Part shown: piece after piece, positions 47,726 to 59,721 of the stretch
Numbering within the stretch: position 1 is the stretch's first letter
How the letters are laid out: the number at the start of each line of letters is the position of its first letter
From: Sistotremastrum niveocremeum HHB9708
Lineage: Eukaryota; Basidiomycota; Agaricomycetes; Sistotremastrales; Sistotremastraceae
Length of the DNA: 64,000 nucleotides
Direction of reading: 5' to 3'
Assembly (NCBI GenBank): GCA_001630475.1
Contig: KV419399.1
Coordinates: 1 to 64,000 of the forward strand
Position numbers and translations under genes: made by a program
The notes under the pieces: model-generated
The model's database searches: none
Seen by the model: only the letters and a program-made list of their open reading frames with translations
What the model was told of the DNA's origin: nothing

Positions 47726-50700
47726 CTAAGCCTCATCAGACTTGACATCCATTCTTGTCTCAACACGCGCAAGCTTCACAGATGGTCTAGCATCCTCGTC
47801 ATCACCGGCTATCGACTCCCCATCCTCGTCAAATGAATACGGCAGCGGCACTTCTCTAGTGACTCGATATTGATCAGTATTACCGATGTGTTCGTTCTCG
47901 AGACGGACTGTCCAATGACTTGTCAGATTGAGCGGCTTGAATAAATGCTGACATTGCTCACAGAAGTTCCACTGGACACGTCTTAACAGTTCGAGAGATC
48001 CTCCGATGAAAGTTCGCAGTGGAGTCGATAAGCCTTGTCTCGGAGTGTAAATGATCCAAATGAATCGAATGCAAACATTCGAAACCTGATGTGTATAAGC
48101 TAGGGCTCTACAGTTTATCAATCATATCTCACAATCGCGAAATAATACGCCTGTTCTTCGAGTCAGGGGAGGTATGTGACAAATGCGAACCTGACATACC
48201 GGAATCCAGTGGGTATAGAGGATATCTTTGCGCAAAAATGGGTATGGTGCATTTGTCTGCAAGACTGACCAATCCATTGTCAGGTCCTGCCAAAGTAATG
48301 TAAGAAACACTCCATCATATGCACGAACAGTATTCAATTACCCAGGCACTGGTGTACGTCGACATTATGGTGCCGAATATGACCATTAGTCCAAAGCTCC
48401 AGTCATATACAATACCTTGCTATTCTCAGCAATAGGACGAAATCACGGAACTGGGTCCAGCATACCTCTGTGTCTCCAGTGATAGTAAGCAATATAGAAG
48501 ACGATGCTGGATAAGTATTTGCCGGCCTGTTAGCGTCAGCAGGGTGGCATCCCGATTTGAACCAAGCGACTCACATTGATCAGATGTGTGATCAACTTGG
48601 AATCATAATAACGTTTGATACTCTGGACCAATCGGACCAGTGAGGGCACTGCACTGAGTGTACAAGGGATGGCCCAGTGTACACCGCCGGCACTACAGGT
48701 GACCCAGGGATCGCGAAAGTGGGTGATGTAGGCACAACTCATAAAGTAAAGATTCGATAGGACATAGGCCATACTGCAAAACTGATCGCTGCAAAACGGT
48801 TAAGTGAAATGGTATGTACAAGATGCTGGTCGGCCGCACCCCATCCAGAAATCTGTAAACTGACTCCCTAGTTAAGGAAAAGCAGCAAACTAGGTGAAGT
48901 CTGCGTACCTCCACTCTTTGCATGCCGGAGACAAACAATTTGGCAACATTCTTTAAAAGCCACCATCGGCTTTCGCGATAGAGAATTGGGAGAGGGTTGC
49001 CCATAACGACGGCTACAAAACCCAACCAGATCACCGGCCACCACCTCGGCGCAACTGATATCCGTCCTGTCGGGGAGAAGGACAGCCAGAACGCATACAC
49101 GAGCGTGCTGAGGAGGAAGGACGGGAGCTACCAACAATCCGGTTCAATGCAATCCAGGGTAAGTGAGATAAAGGAATCACCTCAAGATATTGCCTCGTAT
49201 CGATTGCAGTCCGCACATCCAGCTCTGCCGAAACATATTAATTTGAGCTTCTCCTTTGGGAAGAGAACAGGTACGCACCAAAGATGAAGACCCAATTTAT
49301 CCGGCTCTTCCGCCACACGTGTAGATTTATGCCGACGAGAACGGCAAATATACACGGTAAAAGTAGAATCCCATATATTTGGATCAGTGCGGTCCACTCG
49401 GGAATCGCTTCGCGAGTTTCTGGTTGAAAGCTGTGATATATTGCGGAAACAAAGGCAGGCAGGGCGACACCAAGGAATAGGCCTGTGCGGAAAGTGCTGG
49501 CGTGATGTGATCGAATCCGATAGGCAACCCTGAGTCTATCGCGAGCTTTTTTGAAGTCGCCGTTTTCTGAGCAAGAACGTAAATCGACGGCAGGATAAGC
49601 TGAGAAAATTTGGCGGACCAAAACGTGATGCATAAGCCTCCTCTACCTCTTTAAGCATGGTTTCAACAACGGTTTCAGAGGCGAAGGTCTGCTTTTCGAT
49701 CTAAACGCGCGTGCTTAGTGGCGGGCAAGAGCAGACAGAAATGCCACCGACAACTTCATGCATATACAGCTTCTGCACGGGCATCTGCAAAACCATAGGG
49801 TCATTTATTACCCAATTCTCATACCACGGCCACGTACCTGAGTTCGTTTTTCAAATTTCTTGAGTGCTTTTCTGAAGCCAGAGAGATTCAAAATCTACAA
49901 AGATGTCAACGTGGCATTTCGCATTATTGCAACGAACTTACTCGATAGTTCTTCAGCAATTCTAAGCCTCTGCAAAACGCTAGAGGTCAATGATTGAAGA
50001 CTGAGTCCAGGGAATGTTTTACCGATAGAATTCCCGAAGTGCTTGTTTCAACTTTTTCTTAGCGTGCTGATATTCGTCCGGATCAAGGTCTTCATGCCCA
50101 CCACCTACGATGCTAGACCGAGGTGAGCCAGGTTCCAGCTCTTCTCCTATCTCCTGCAATTTCCCTTTTCCTTTGGACTTTATGTGCAGTACGTGTTCCC
50201 GAAGATGGCGGCTTACGCCAATCGATTCCATCGCTTTCGTTGCGACTCGAGTCAAGCGGGTTTCTACTCGAGTTTCCTGGGATGCTAGTGAGCATCCAAA
50301 TTTGGGGGATCAGGGAAAGCAACGAACATGAAAGAGACGCCTATGATCTTGCAGTTCGCGTAGTTGTTCTTGAAGAACACTCCACCTGTGAGAGTGTAAG
50401 CGCATAGGCATGGCACATTTTTGAGTAACTGGGCACACTGGATTTTGGCCTCCTTTTCCCGCTCAATGTAGAATTTCTCCACCTTCTCAAGTTCATGGTT
50501 CAGATAGTCGAAATACTCTCGTTCCAATGGCCTCAAAGAGGCCATGAGCACCTCTACATTCTCAGGTTCTTTCCGTGAACTCCGCAAAGCTGGGGGAATA
50601 GTTAGCAACTTCGGGAAGGACGAGGAAGATTCTTACATGGCGATCCGGTCACTCTCCTCCTGAACGTCGTGAAAATGCGTGTCGAGATGGGACTTCCGTG

Positions 50701-51347
50701 TGCGCCAGATTGACTGGGTTGAAAGTTAGACTTTGTCCGCTCGACGCCTGTTGTTCGACCAATCTGTGAAACGAAAAATCAGAGAAATATGTTTCATAAC
50801 AAGGGTCACCTACAGAATCATCATTATCCGGTTCTATCGAAGCTCTTGTGGCAGATTCCGGAAGTTCCTGCGCTGGCGGAGGCAGGAAGAATCCTGACGG
50901 AGATTTGCCAGAGTCTGGGTCAAGAGGAGGGGTGCGTCCTAGACTACCGTAGCCAGGGCTTCTACTCGGCACTTGCTTCAAAGTTGGAGGACAAGTGGAT
51001 ATGACAGGAGTGGATGCGGAGGCTTTCAGCGTCGGTTTTGGTGTCGACTGGCTCGCCGGGGCGCTATGAGAATGTCCATCATCCGGATTTTGCGAAGCTT
51101 GGACAGCCTTTATCTTCTTTTTCAGTCCCTTGTAATCGCTGACCGTAAAGTAAAACCGGGGTTGATCTGGATTGAAGTCAGGACGTACATGTAAGCCCGC
51201 TTCCACTCTGGTGTCTGTTTCGAGATCAGCACGAATCTGCTCCAGCGAATGATGATCCGACCTGCGTATCCTGTAGATACCTTGGGAAGGATCAGTTTTT
51301 GTCTTTGAGCACGTCCATGATCACGATACTCACTGTCCGAATTTCAT
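47726..51347 (-). CDS. SYG1: SPX-EXS phosphate exporter, SYG1/XPR1 family
   Basis: The SPX start is built from three micro-exons: 51347-51334 (MKFG and most of Q), 51280-51262 (YLQDTQ) and 51214-51189 (TPEWKRAYI). Together with the next exon they give MKFGQYLQDTQTPEWKRAYI then DYKGLKKKIKAVQ. A long Ser/Pro-rich SPX insertion follows, then SPX helices (LNHELEKVEKFYIEREKEA, KKLKQALREFYRGLELLKNYR, LNLSGFRKALKKFEKRT). Membrane helices (FRTGLFLGVALPAFVSAIYH, IQIYGILLLPCIFAVLVGIN) and the EXS domain (TDFWMGDQFCSMAYVLSNLY, NHxIN-like region, QWNFFRLENEHIGNTDQYRV) come after. SPX senses inositol pyrophosphates and EXS exports phosphate. It is convergent with VPS16 and divergent from the HAD gene. Confidence 0.92.
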
Positions 51348-51498
51348 TGAATATCTTTCTCGCTCAGGCTCGCGGTCGACTCAAGACAAGCGCCGGATAC
51401 TTCGGCTCGGAGTATCAAAGCGTTCCGCACATGATGTCAGTGACGCTATTGTGCTATATGTTCCATCTCTTTCACAGACGCTCGGAAAGCTAGTCTTG
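51348..51498. promoter_or_regulatory. 151-bp divergent promoter, SYG1 and HAD gene
   Basis: The two start codons lie 151 bp apart on opposite strands. No TATA box is obvious. Confidence 0.45.
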
Positions 51499-52331
51499 AT
51501 GTCCCAACCATCTCTACGACAGTTCAAGGCATTGTGTTTCGATTGCTATGGCACTCTCATTGTAAGTTTCTCGGCGAACGGCACATCTCGGAATTCTCGG
51601 CCCAACTGAAGGCAACCTCTAGGACTGGGAGGAGGGTATATGGCAAGGCATCCAGCCTCTTTTAACCAAGGCGGGAGCCTCCTGGACGAAGAATGAGGCG
51701 TTGGTGGCATTCAACAGTGTTGAAAAGGATATCCAGGTCCAACGTCCAGCAACTCTATATTCCCACCTATTGGCCCTAGTGTACGAAGCCTTAGCAGAGC
51801 GTCTGGAGGTACAAATAGATCCGTCGGAGAGCGTCGCTTTTGGTCAACCTATTATCTAGCATTCTTCTCCCACTAACTTTGCCCTTAGGCCAATCTATCC
51901 GATCATGGCAGCCATTCCCAGATACGATCCAAGCTCTCGAACGCCTTTCTAAACATTACTGCTTAGTGGTCCTATCCAACGTCGATCGTGAATCATTTGA
52001 TTCAACCAAAGCCATCCTGGAGCACGGATTCAAATTCAACCGAATCCTCACAGCTCAAGATATCGGAACCTACAAACCCGATATTGCAAATTTTCAGTAC
52101 ATGCTGAAGACTGTCAAGAACGACTTTGGCATTGGACCTGATCAAGTCCTCGTCACTGCAAATAGCCTCTTCCACGACCATAAGCCCGCCAACGCGCTGG
52201 GTTTGTCGTCTGCATGGATTGTGCGACATGATTCAGGCATGACCGCAGCCGACGCGACATATACCTACCAATTCACTACCTTGGGCGAGATGGCCGAAGC
52301 GGTAGACAGGGAGAGGGAAATCAACCCATGA
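51499..52331 (+). CDS. HAD-superfamily hydrolase, haloacid dehalogenase-like
   Basis: The start is ATG 51499 (MSQPSLRQFKALCFDCYGTL). Three exons follow. Motif I, FDCYGTLIDWEEG, gives the catalytic Asp and the Tyr-Gly-Thr typical of 2-haloacid-dehalogenase-like (class II) members. Motif II is VVLSNVDRES, motif III is the Lys in IGTYKPDIANF, and motif IV is near LVTANSLFHDHKPANALGLS, where the usual acidic pair is replaced by SLFHDHKPA. The protein is soluble and about 240 residues. Substrate is unknown. Fungal relatives are mostly annotated as haloacid dehalogenases without proof. Confidence 0.88.
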
Positions 52332-52575
52332 ATGAGCAGGTCGACGTAGTATTCGCGTCAGTAGCAATGACAAAAACAAAATAATAATTAGTGAGTAAAT
52401 GGTATCAGTGAGTTGGTAAAAGGGGGGCTACAATGAAAGAATGGCATGCATATCAGTACAGTGTTGAACATTGATGTCACAAGGGTATTCGGGTATGATG
52501 CTGAGAGAAAGATGGTCCTGATGATCCTACAATAGAGTTGTCAAATAACCAGGAGAAAAGATCAGAGAAGGAATA
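52332..52575. other. Convergent 3' intergenic region
   Basis: Two hundred bases between the HAD and arrestin-like genes, with AATAATTAGT and ACAAAATAA words near 52375 as possible 3'-end signals. No gene. Confidence 0.4.
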
Positions 52576-54528
52576 TTAAGTGGTCTCAGAGATCAGCGGG
52601 TCAGAAGTTATGGTCACGGGCACACGGGCCATTAGATGATCTGAATCATATTTGATCTCGACCTCAAGATCATACTGGGAATAAAGTAAGAAAATCAGGC
52701 AGGTGCTGGATGTCAGAGGACATACCTCAACCGTCAATCCTGGCCAATCGATACTGAAGAGCATGCCGCCATCAAGCTTCAGTCTACCCCTTACCACACC
52801 CTCCGGCTGGCCAGGCTTGAGCTCCATAACCTCTCCTTCATCAGCTCTCTCCGACTCCTGACTCCTAACAGATGATCGTCGAGAATGTCGGTTACTCTTA
52901 CTCTTCCTTCGTTCTCTCTTCTTATCTTTCAAGGCAGGATTCTTGTCAAATCCCACCATCACATCGAACATGACCTTCCGACTTTCTCGGATGATAGCTT
53001 CGACAGGTAAAAGAGGGAGCTGCTTCTCCGCTTCCACGTATTTCGGGCGCTCCGCTATGGGCTCGGGTGGATCAGACATTGCGCGTTGTCGACGAGAAAG
53101 AATTGGAGTGGCAACGCGCTGCAGAAAAGTCTGGGTTCGCGCGCGTGCGGGTCGTTGTATGATAGGTGGAGGATCGGCAGGTGTAGAAAGAGGCGGTGAC
53201 GGTGTACATGGTGTATTCCGGGAGGGATCGAAAGTGATATGTCTGACGAGCGATACACTGATCGTGGCTTCTCGTCGAATATCAGACGCGAGGAAGCCAT
53301 ACATAGGTTTCGTAGCGAACACGATCCAGAAAGGAAGGTTTCCAGTTCGTGGATATGAACAGGGATGAGGTATGGTAACCTTCGAAGAATAAGCCAAATG
53401 TATTGATTGTGTGAGACGCGAAGGACGTACCACACAGCCAAAAGGGACTTTTCGCTCAGCGTCCACCGGTTCCAGTGTGATATCTGCCCACTCTCCGGTC
53501 GTTGGGGTTTCCTGAGGTGGAAAATCCGCTGGTAAATCATCTTGAACAGGTTGATACAGAAAAGGAGCTCCGAGTCTGCAAATCATCAGTCGTTATAACG
53601 CTTAGCATGCTAGACTTGCTTACTCTCGCGTCAGCTCGGGTTGTTCTTCCGAATGCCACGTCGCCACTACTTTGAATGACACTTCGGCATTCTCAGCATA
53701 AGCTCTTGCGCGTATTCCATGGCCCGTGACAAGGCTCGACGATGAGAAACTTGGCGGCATTTGTTTGTCAGAAGTTGTAGGAAGGGGGAATGAAAAGCTG
53801 TGTTCCTGCCACGTCGATGGTTCAACTTTCACTAGAGAGTCTACGACAGGAGTTGATTTGGTCTTGTGAAACGTCCCAAAACGTCGAGGAATTTTTTCAA
53901 GGATGATTGCTTTCCGTAACCTTGCACCAAATGATTCGCGGGGAGGGGAGTGCTCGCGAGGAGATAAAATGACGGAACGTTTGGGCTCTCTGGGATATAC
54001 TGCGATACCCATCGAACCAAAAAAGAAGGTATGGACATGTCGCAAAGGCTGCGGTAGGTCAGGATCTTCAGGTTTTGGCAAGTGGGGTGATATGAGAGTG
54101 AAGGTGCCTTCGATCTGGAAGGATGTCGCGTCTTAAATTCGAAGATAGACGATTTGAGGAACTGACAGATATGACAAGTCGCCCTTTGACTTTGCAAAGT
54201 CCTGGTCCTAGGGAAACCATGCCTCCAACAAGATCGTTAGGTCCGAACACAGGAATGTCCATAGTTTCATCGCCATTCTCATCCTCAAATATCCACGCAT
54301 CGGGGCATCGAATAACAATCAATATATCGTCCGATCTTCAGTCAAGAACATTGTCAGGGCATCAATAGAAGAAGCTGTTAGGAAAGAGTAGTACCGGAAG
54401 ACCGATTCATGAAGGTAAACAGGTGCATCATATAGAGGAGTTCCTGCAGGCCGAGGCGAGGCTGCGCTTCCGTCAGAAGTAAATCGTTCTATCAGTCGAC
54501 CATTTCGCTGCACGGAATCCATGAACAA
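52576..54528 (-). CDS. Arrestin-like protein, Ser/Arg-rich insert
   Basis: The start is ATG 54528 (MFMDSVQRNGRLIERFTSDG); MDSV two codons later is an alternative. After an intron the protein reads DDILIVIRCPDAWIFEDENG, VFGPNDLVGGMVSLGPG, KVKGRLVISIEGTFTLISPH, HVHTFFFGSMGIAVYP, and then EHSFSFPLPTTSDKQMPPSF SSSSLVTGHGI. These are beta strands in the order of an alpha-arrestin N domain. A C half (GCVVRPSRLTQSIHLAYSSK and LDGGMLFSIDWPGLTVE) carries a basic Ser/Arg insert and ends YDLEVEIKYDSDHLMARVPV TITSD, which looks like an arrestin C-terminal strand pair. The likely role is an adaptor for ubiquitin ligases or membrane cargo. The assignment rests on strand pattern and is moderate. About five introns. 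Confidence 0.65.
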
Positions 54529-55119
54529 TTGAAATAATGAGACCCTGAAGAACTCTGAGAGGCAGCGAGCACTGCCAGTGCCAGTGGGCCAGCCGGTCGG
54601 TTATCGGAACTGAACACGGCAAACAATCACATCACCAGGCACGTGTTGAGCAAACTCGCCAACAAAACTGAATCAGTTGTCTCTGGCTACGATGTATCAC
54701 AGCTAGGCAGCTTCAGATCTCGATTTATCAAAGACACGCTTGAAGGTGCTTGAAGGGGTTAGAACATCTTTTCTCGTGTTACGGTGTTGGTACTGAATAC
54801 CGTTCCGTATTTGGTGTTCAACTTCGGCCAATAAAGGTAATACGACATATCACTACTCGACGCGATCGTCTGTATGGAAATTGAACTACAGCAGACGTTG
54901 GTGATCGATGAAGCTCATGTTATAATCTTCGGTTCACCCAAAAAATCATCGAGAATCATTTCAAAACTTTGGAACATGTTTACAAGCATACACAGTCTTC
55001 AAATTTTCAGAACTATTTTCTTCGAATTACTATCACGAACACGATTGTCACCTGCTCTTAAAAATTCCTTCGACTCAACTTCTTGCAATAGACCTGCATC
55101 AGGCTCGCGAGAGGACAGC
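54529..55119. other. Intergenic region
   Basis: It holds the upstream flank of the arrestin-like gene and the 3' flank of small secreted protein gene 2. A frame at 54874-55173 overlaps a real last exon and has no motifs. Confidence 0.4.
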
Positions 55120-55604
55120 TTAAGCCGTGACCGTCGGAACGCAATCTTCCTATATACGATAGAATATTGTTAGGTCGTTTGCAAGGAGTGAGGATGTGGG
55201 AACTTACAATCGCAGAGGCGAGTGTGGTGATGTCAGTAGTACTCACACTGGGAAGGGCGCCGGCAAGACATGTCGTCAAGGTTGCGGCATCTGCGATAAA
55301 TGTGTCAGATCTTCATGTGATGCTATATGAGGGTCTCAAGTAATGTCTTACCTGCATCTCCAATGAAGTCGAAAACGCAACCTATGGCGGCTGTCGAACC
55401 CAACAGCGTGCTCAGAAGGTCGGTGCCAGTGAGAGCAGTTGTAAGGCATCCTATGACAGCTTTGATGTCGGATGAGTATATGTTCTTGATTTGATTTCAA
55501 AGGAAAGAGTCGAACTCACTGAATGGATCGATTTGTCTCTCTATTACTGCCGCAAAGGTGGTGGAAGCAAGAAGGGTAGAGATTGCGAGGCTGGTGAATT
55601 TCAT
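55120..55604 (-). CDS. Small secreted cysteine protein 2
   Basis: Four exons from ATG 55604. The signal peptide is MKFTSLAISTLLASTTFAAV, followed by IERQIDPF. The mature part is VIGCLTTALTGTDLLSTLLG, STAAIGCVFDFIGDA, DAATLTTCLAGALPSVSTTD, ITTLASAI and the last exon EDCVPTVTA. There are four Cys in the mature part and it is rich in Thr, Ala and Leu. Intron phases are 1, 1, 0, as in the genes at 40319 and 59275. About 100 residues. Such proteins are exported through the secretory pathway. The role is unknown (effector-like or wall-associated). Confidence 0.75.
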
Positions 55605-55682
55605 GTTTGTTGGCGAAGGCTGAGCTGGTTCAAGTGATTCAGATCGTTGGATGCGATGGAGAGCAGTCTGTAAACGAAGGGG

Positions 55683-55690
55683 TATTTATA
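55683..55690 (-). promoter_or_regulatory. TATA box of small secreted protein gene 2
   Basis: TATAAATA on the minus strand lies 86 nt upstream of ATG 55604, almost the same spacing as at the genes at 40319 and 59275. Confidence 0.65.
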
Positions 55691-58600
55691 CCCGTAGGAG
55701 AGCTTCAGTGTGGTACGCTTTGTAGGCGATGAGAACAGTGGATGCCGTGCACGACCTGCAACGCTCAAGTCGTGCCCTGGGAACCCTTGAACTAGTGTAT
55801 TTCGAGAACGATGTTGCATCCATGAGTGGAGTGGGAGCCATCGCAATTGAATGTGACATGTCAATCGAGCGAATGAATCAAAATGCTCTACGGCAAGAAT
55901 TATCTTGAAGGGGAAGAGTCGATCGATGTCCGGAAGGAGTTGCTGCATCTAAAGGTATAGGCGGTGAGAGATGTACTCACGGGACGTGAAGGAGAGGATG
56001 TATACAGACTCATGACGTAGACCTCGGGTTCTCGTGATGGATGGCAGCTCAGAACGGGATAGCGCAAGGTTTGACGTTTGGGAGAAGGCTGACATGCACA
56101 TCAGTGATGCTAAGAACACGATGGTCCACTTTTGTATGTTGTGATTTGTGTTTCTATGGGTTTTATCGTCCATAGCATGTTTTCCTCGATGAATGGCATT
56201 TATTCTGGCAATATTGCGAGGGGCGATGAGTGAGTTCGTCGAATTTTCGGTTTATTTCCTTTTTTCAAGACCTTCAGCCCTCTGTAACGGTTCTTGGAAA
56301 ATTGTCATAGCTGGGAGGTGACCAAACAGACTGACGTACCATAGAATCTGCCCTGAGAGTGAGCGGTGACCCTTTACGTTGCTCAAGCCTGGTTGAATGA
56401 TCCACGGTGGAGCAAAACCAGGGAAGTTGTTTTATCCCATTCTCCCTTGACTGTGCCAGAACATTCGTATCTAACCATCCCAGGACTAGATCTGTCTTCG
56501 GTAACCAGCGCTAGTTGTTCGACCAGACGTTACTGAAATGATTTCGACTTACCGGCTGGTCAAAAACTCTTGACTTCCGATTCTTTCGTGCAACGCACTC
56601 GAAATATGCATAGGGATAACACCGAAACTACAGTCCATGACCCTTGAATCTTGATCTACCGCCGTCGAATGATCTGTAGGAGCTATAGTAAGTTGATCAG
56701 ACATATCACTGCCAAGATTTCAGGTTAGCACGTGCTGCATGGAATTCTTATTCGTTGCATCCCATCCCTATCATGAGATAGGAAAGGGGAAGGTACTCGA
56801 TCTACCTTCAGCCAGGCTTGACGTCAGTGGTACAACTTGAGTTTCCGGATTCCCATATCCATGAGACATTAGTGAAGGAACCATACTCTGATCCTGGAGA
56901 GATGCACTACGCCGGAAGAACTCGAAGCTGACAGCAACGGCCTTACCATGGGGTATGCTCAGTTTCTATTACAGACCGTGGAAGAACCCGCGTGCTTGTG
57001 ATTTGAGATTTTATCTCTTTCTAATTCAGGGGTACTCACATCACCATGCATCGGGCTGCCCGTACCGTGTGTGTTGAGAGCTGTGAAACTGAATGACCAG
57101 AAACTCATCGCGTACTAGGCATCGTAACCGTCTGGTTCATTTGTTTGAGTTGATGATAAACTGAATGCTCCTTGTTGAGCCTCATTAGACCGCCGAGAGC
57201 ATAACTTACCTACATGTTCTTCGTGTTTAATTCTCAATAGACTCCGTTACCCTGGCAAGAGACCTTCTTCCCGGGAGAGATCGATGCTAATTCATGATGG
57301 ACCTGGAGATTTGGATTCGTAACAATGACTGTCTGTGGCTTCTTCGTCACATGGTCTGTGAAACCAAGAGCGGTACTCAGTCAACAAATCGCAGAAACGT
57401 GTAAAGCAGTGGTGCTTTTGAGACTCCGATTGGCTAACCGGCCGTGCGCCTATGCCGCCCAGTAAGGAGTTCGTCGCTTTCGTCGCTTTCGTGATGTGAT
57501 CACCCCAGCCCTTACCGCGAGAGGACCCTCAGCTATCATCAGAACGTTCGGCGCCCCGGAAATTCATTGGAAAGCGATCTGGAGTCAGGTAGATGGTCAA
57601 ACCTACGTGTTTTGGACTGGCTGACGACTGCGCGCTACCATCCCTTCAACTCGTACATTCTGTCTTTCCAACTTGCTTGAAAGAAATTCATCTAGCGAGC
57701 GGTCGAGCCTCCGTAATTGCACAGGGCAATAGCTTGCCAGACATCCTCTTTGGGGTGATACGTACGTTTTTTGCTTGACGGGCGGCTAGTCTTGTGCCTG
57801 AATCCAACCTTTACCCGCGCCGGAACGTCATCTTCGGCATGTTCATAAGACGAGAAGACTCAGAAGTTGACTGCATGGGGCACCGCCAGGTTTCTTCCCC
57901 TATTGCTGCAATACAATGCTTGTGCCTTCTGGAACACTGACTTGAATTCGATCGTATGCTGCCTTTAGCATTGGGTGTCTCCGCTTTGTTTCTCCGTTCC
58001 TCCAGCCACTGGCCGTTATGCATATTCTCTCCCCACTGGAAGATGCGACGAAGTTGTCCTTGAGTTCTTCCAAATACTATTTTCGTAGGATTTACCGCTC
58101 GTTGTGTTTGTCCCCGGTCGTCTCCAGACAGAACAGCTTAAGGAACGTTTGCTAGGCTTCCCGATGGTTCCGGTTCAAAAGGGTGCCGGTTTGATAGCCT
58201 TAATTACAAGGAGATGTCTCATGGGCAAAATACCCTTAGGGCCAGGAACCTAGTATTCAATCTCATCTCTGGTTTAGTGTCACTACTCACTCCGTGGGCA
58301 CCTGACAAGAGGTGTGAAAGCGCTCGAGTCATAGCAGCTTTCTCTCAGGCAACCTCTACAGCGACGTCATGGTTTTTGTTTATACTTTCACCCCTGTGCT
58401 AATGGCCGGTTGTTGCACTCCTTGTGCCTATGGCTTTGTTTGGTCTGCTGTCAAGCTGAAAGTACCACTATTCTCTCCAACGAGAAGTCACTGTTTGATC
58501 CCGTGTCCACGTAATTGATGAGCGCTATTCAAAGCCCGCCGCTGGCCTTTTCACATCTCATTTCACGCTTCTGACCCGCGGATGCCGAAGAAGTTTGTGG

Positions 58601-59189
58601 AGATGTGACAAAATTGGAGCTCGGTAATCTCAGGGCATCACTCGCTGACTGGCGGCGTGCGCTTTCGTTGTGCATACTTTCAATCGGGGCTTCCGGGCTC
58701 TTCACCAGTCGAACTTCGCACTTCCCGTCGAACGCAAGGGACCTCAGCAGTGACATGCACGTTTGTCAAGACCGCCACTCCAGCAGCTCACCTCTCAGTG
58801 CATAGGCTCTGAGGTCTTCTCGAGCTGAGAGACTCTTTGTAACTTTCCTTCAATTTTGCCCGCACGTTCCTTCCACACCTCGAAATTCAGGTATACAAAA
58901 TCACCCCCGAGCACTGCGGTGCCAACCCTCTTCTAGTGTCCACACATGACCGTCCCGATACCACGTTTGAACAGACCCACTTCTCATGCACGGTGGACCT
59001 CTTGTTGCGTTGACAGGAGACGCCTCACATAGGCGAGGCTCCACTCCCTCTTTTTTTCTGATACCTAATGCATCTTAGTACCTAAGCTAGCTCGTTCAAA
59101 CTTTCGTCGTCACAGGATACGATGCAGCGTGCTCGAGTAGAGCATTGGAACAGGCCTTTGAAGTTGGAGCGCCGTTGCTCTGGAGTGCA
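55691..59189. other. 3.5-kb gene-poor region
   Basis: No supported gene. A 74-residue minus-strand frame at 55949-56173 has a hydrophobic stretch (WTIVFLASLMCMSAFSQ) but no splice partner or motif. A short tandem of TTCGTCGC occurs near 57476-57495. No transposon domains or long repeats were recognised. Confidence 0.4.
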
Positions 59190-59197
59190 TATAAATA
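59190..59197 (+). promoter_or_regulatory. TATA box of small secreted protein gene 3
   Basis: TATAAATA (within TATAAATATTC) lies 85 nt upstream of ATG 59275, the same word and spacing as at the gene at 40319. Confidence 0.65.
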
Positions 59198-59274
59198 TTC
59201 GACTCTGGGTCGTTGGTTTCCCCCCCGTCCTCCAACTCTCAAATCCTTGTACGCTAAGCTCTATCAACAAAGTC

Positions 59275-59721
59275 ATGAAACTCACTACCTTTGTCCTCTC
59301 TGCGCTTTTGGCCTCCACTGCTGCGGCAGCCTGGGTCAAGAGGCAATCCATCACCATCACGCAGAGTGAAATCGGTACGTGTCTTTTCTGCCTCTTTGTG
59401 ATTTTTCATCCTCATATTCTCCCAGATTGCGTGCAAGCCGCTGAGACACAAGAGACCGGAAATGATAGCTGTACTGCAGGCCTCGAGCCCGGAACGGTCA
59501 CTGACGCTCGTACGTCCTTCTCTTGGTCCTGTCATTCAAATCTCATTAATTCGTTTTTCCTTCAGAGCTTGAAGCTATTAACTCTTGTCTCCTTGCTAAA
59601 GGAGTTTCGCAGAGCGAGATCGATGCTGTCGTTGTAGGTGTCCATTGTCAGCTAACAGTTTGTGGACTGAATTTGCATCCTATAGCTTGAATGCGACCCC
59701 GGAGCTATTTTCGATTTCTGA
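59275..59721 (+). CDS. Small secreted cysteine protein 3
   Basis: Four exons. The signal peptide is MKLTTFVLSALLASTAAAAW, followed by VKRQSITITQSEI, again with KR|Q. The mature part is DCVQAAETQETGNDSC, TAGLEPGTVTDA, then QLEAINSCLLAKGVSQSEID AVV and the last exon LECDPGAIFDF with stop 59719-59721. There are four Cys in the mature part. Intron phases are 1, 1, 0. About 95 residues. The secreted segment is acidic and probably helical. Role unknown. An alternative read-through of the last intron would give a different tail without the last Cys pattern, which is less likely. Confidence 0.75.

Noticed and set aside
55949-56173. 74-residue minus-strand frame with a hydrophobic stretch
   Set aside because: The hydrophobic stretch is not at the N-terminus, there are no conserved motifs, and the only downstream intron would be about 32 bp.
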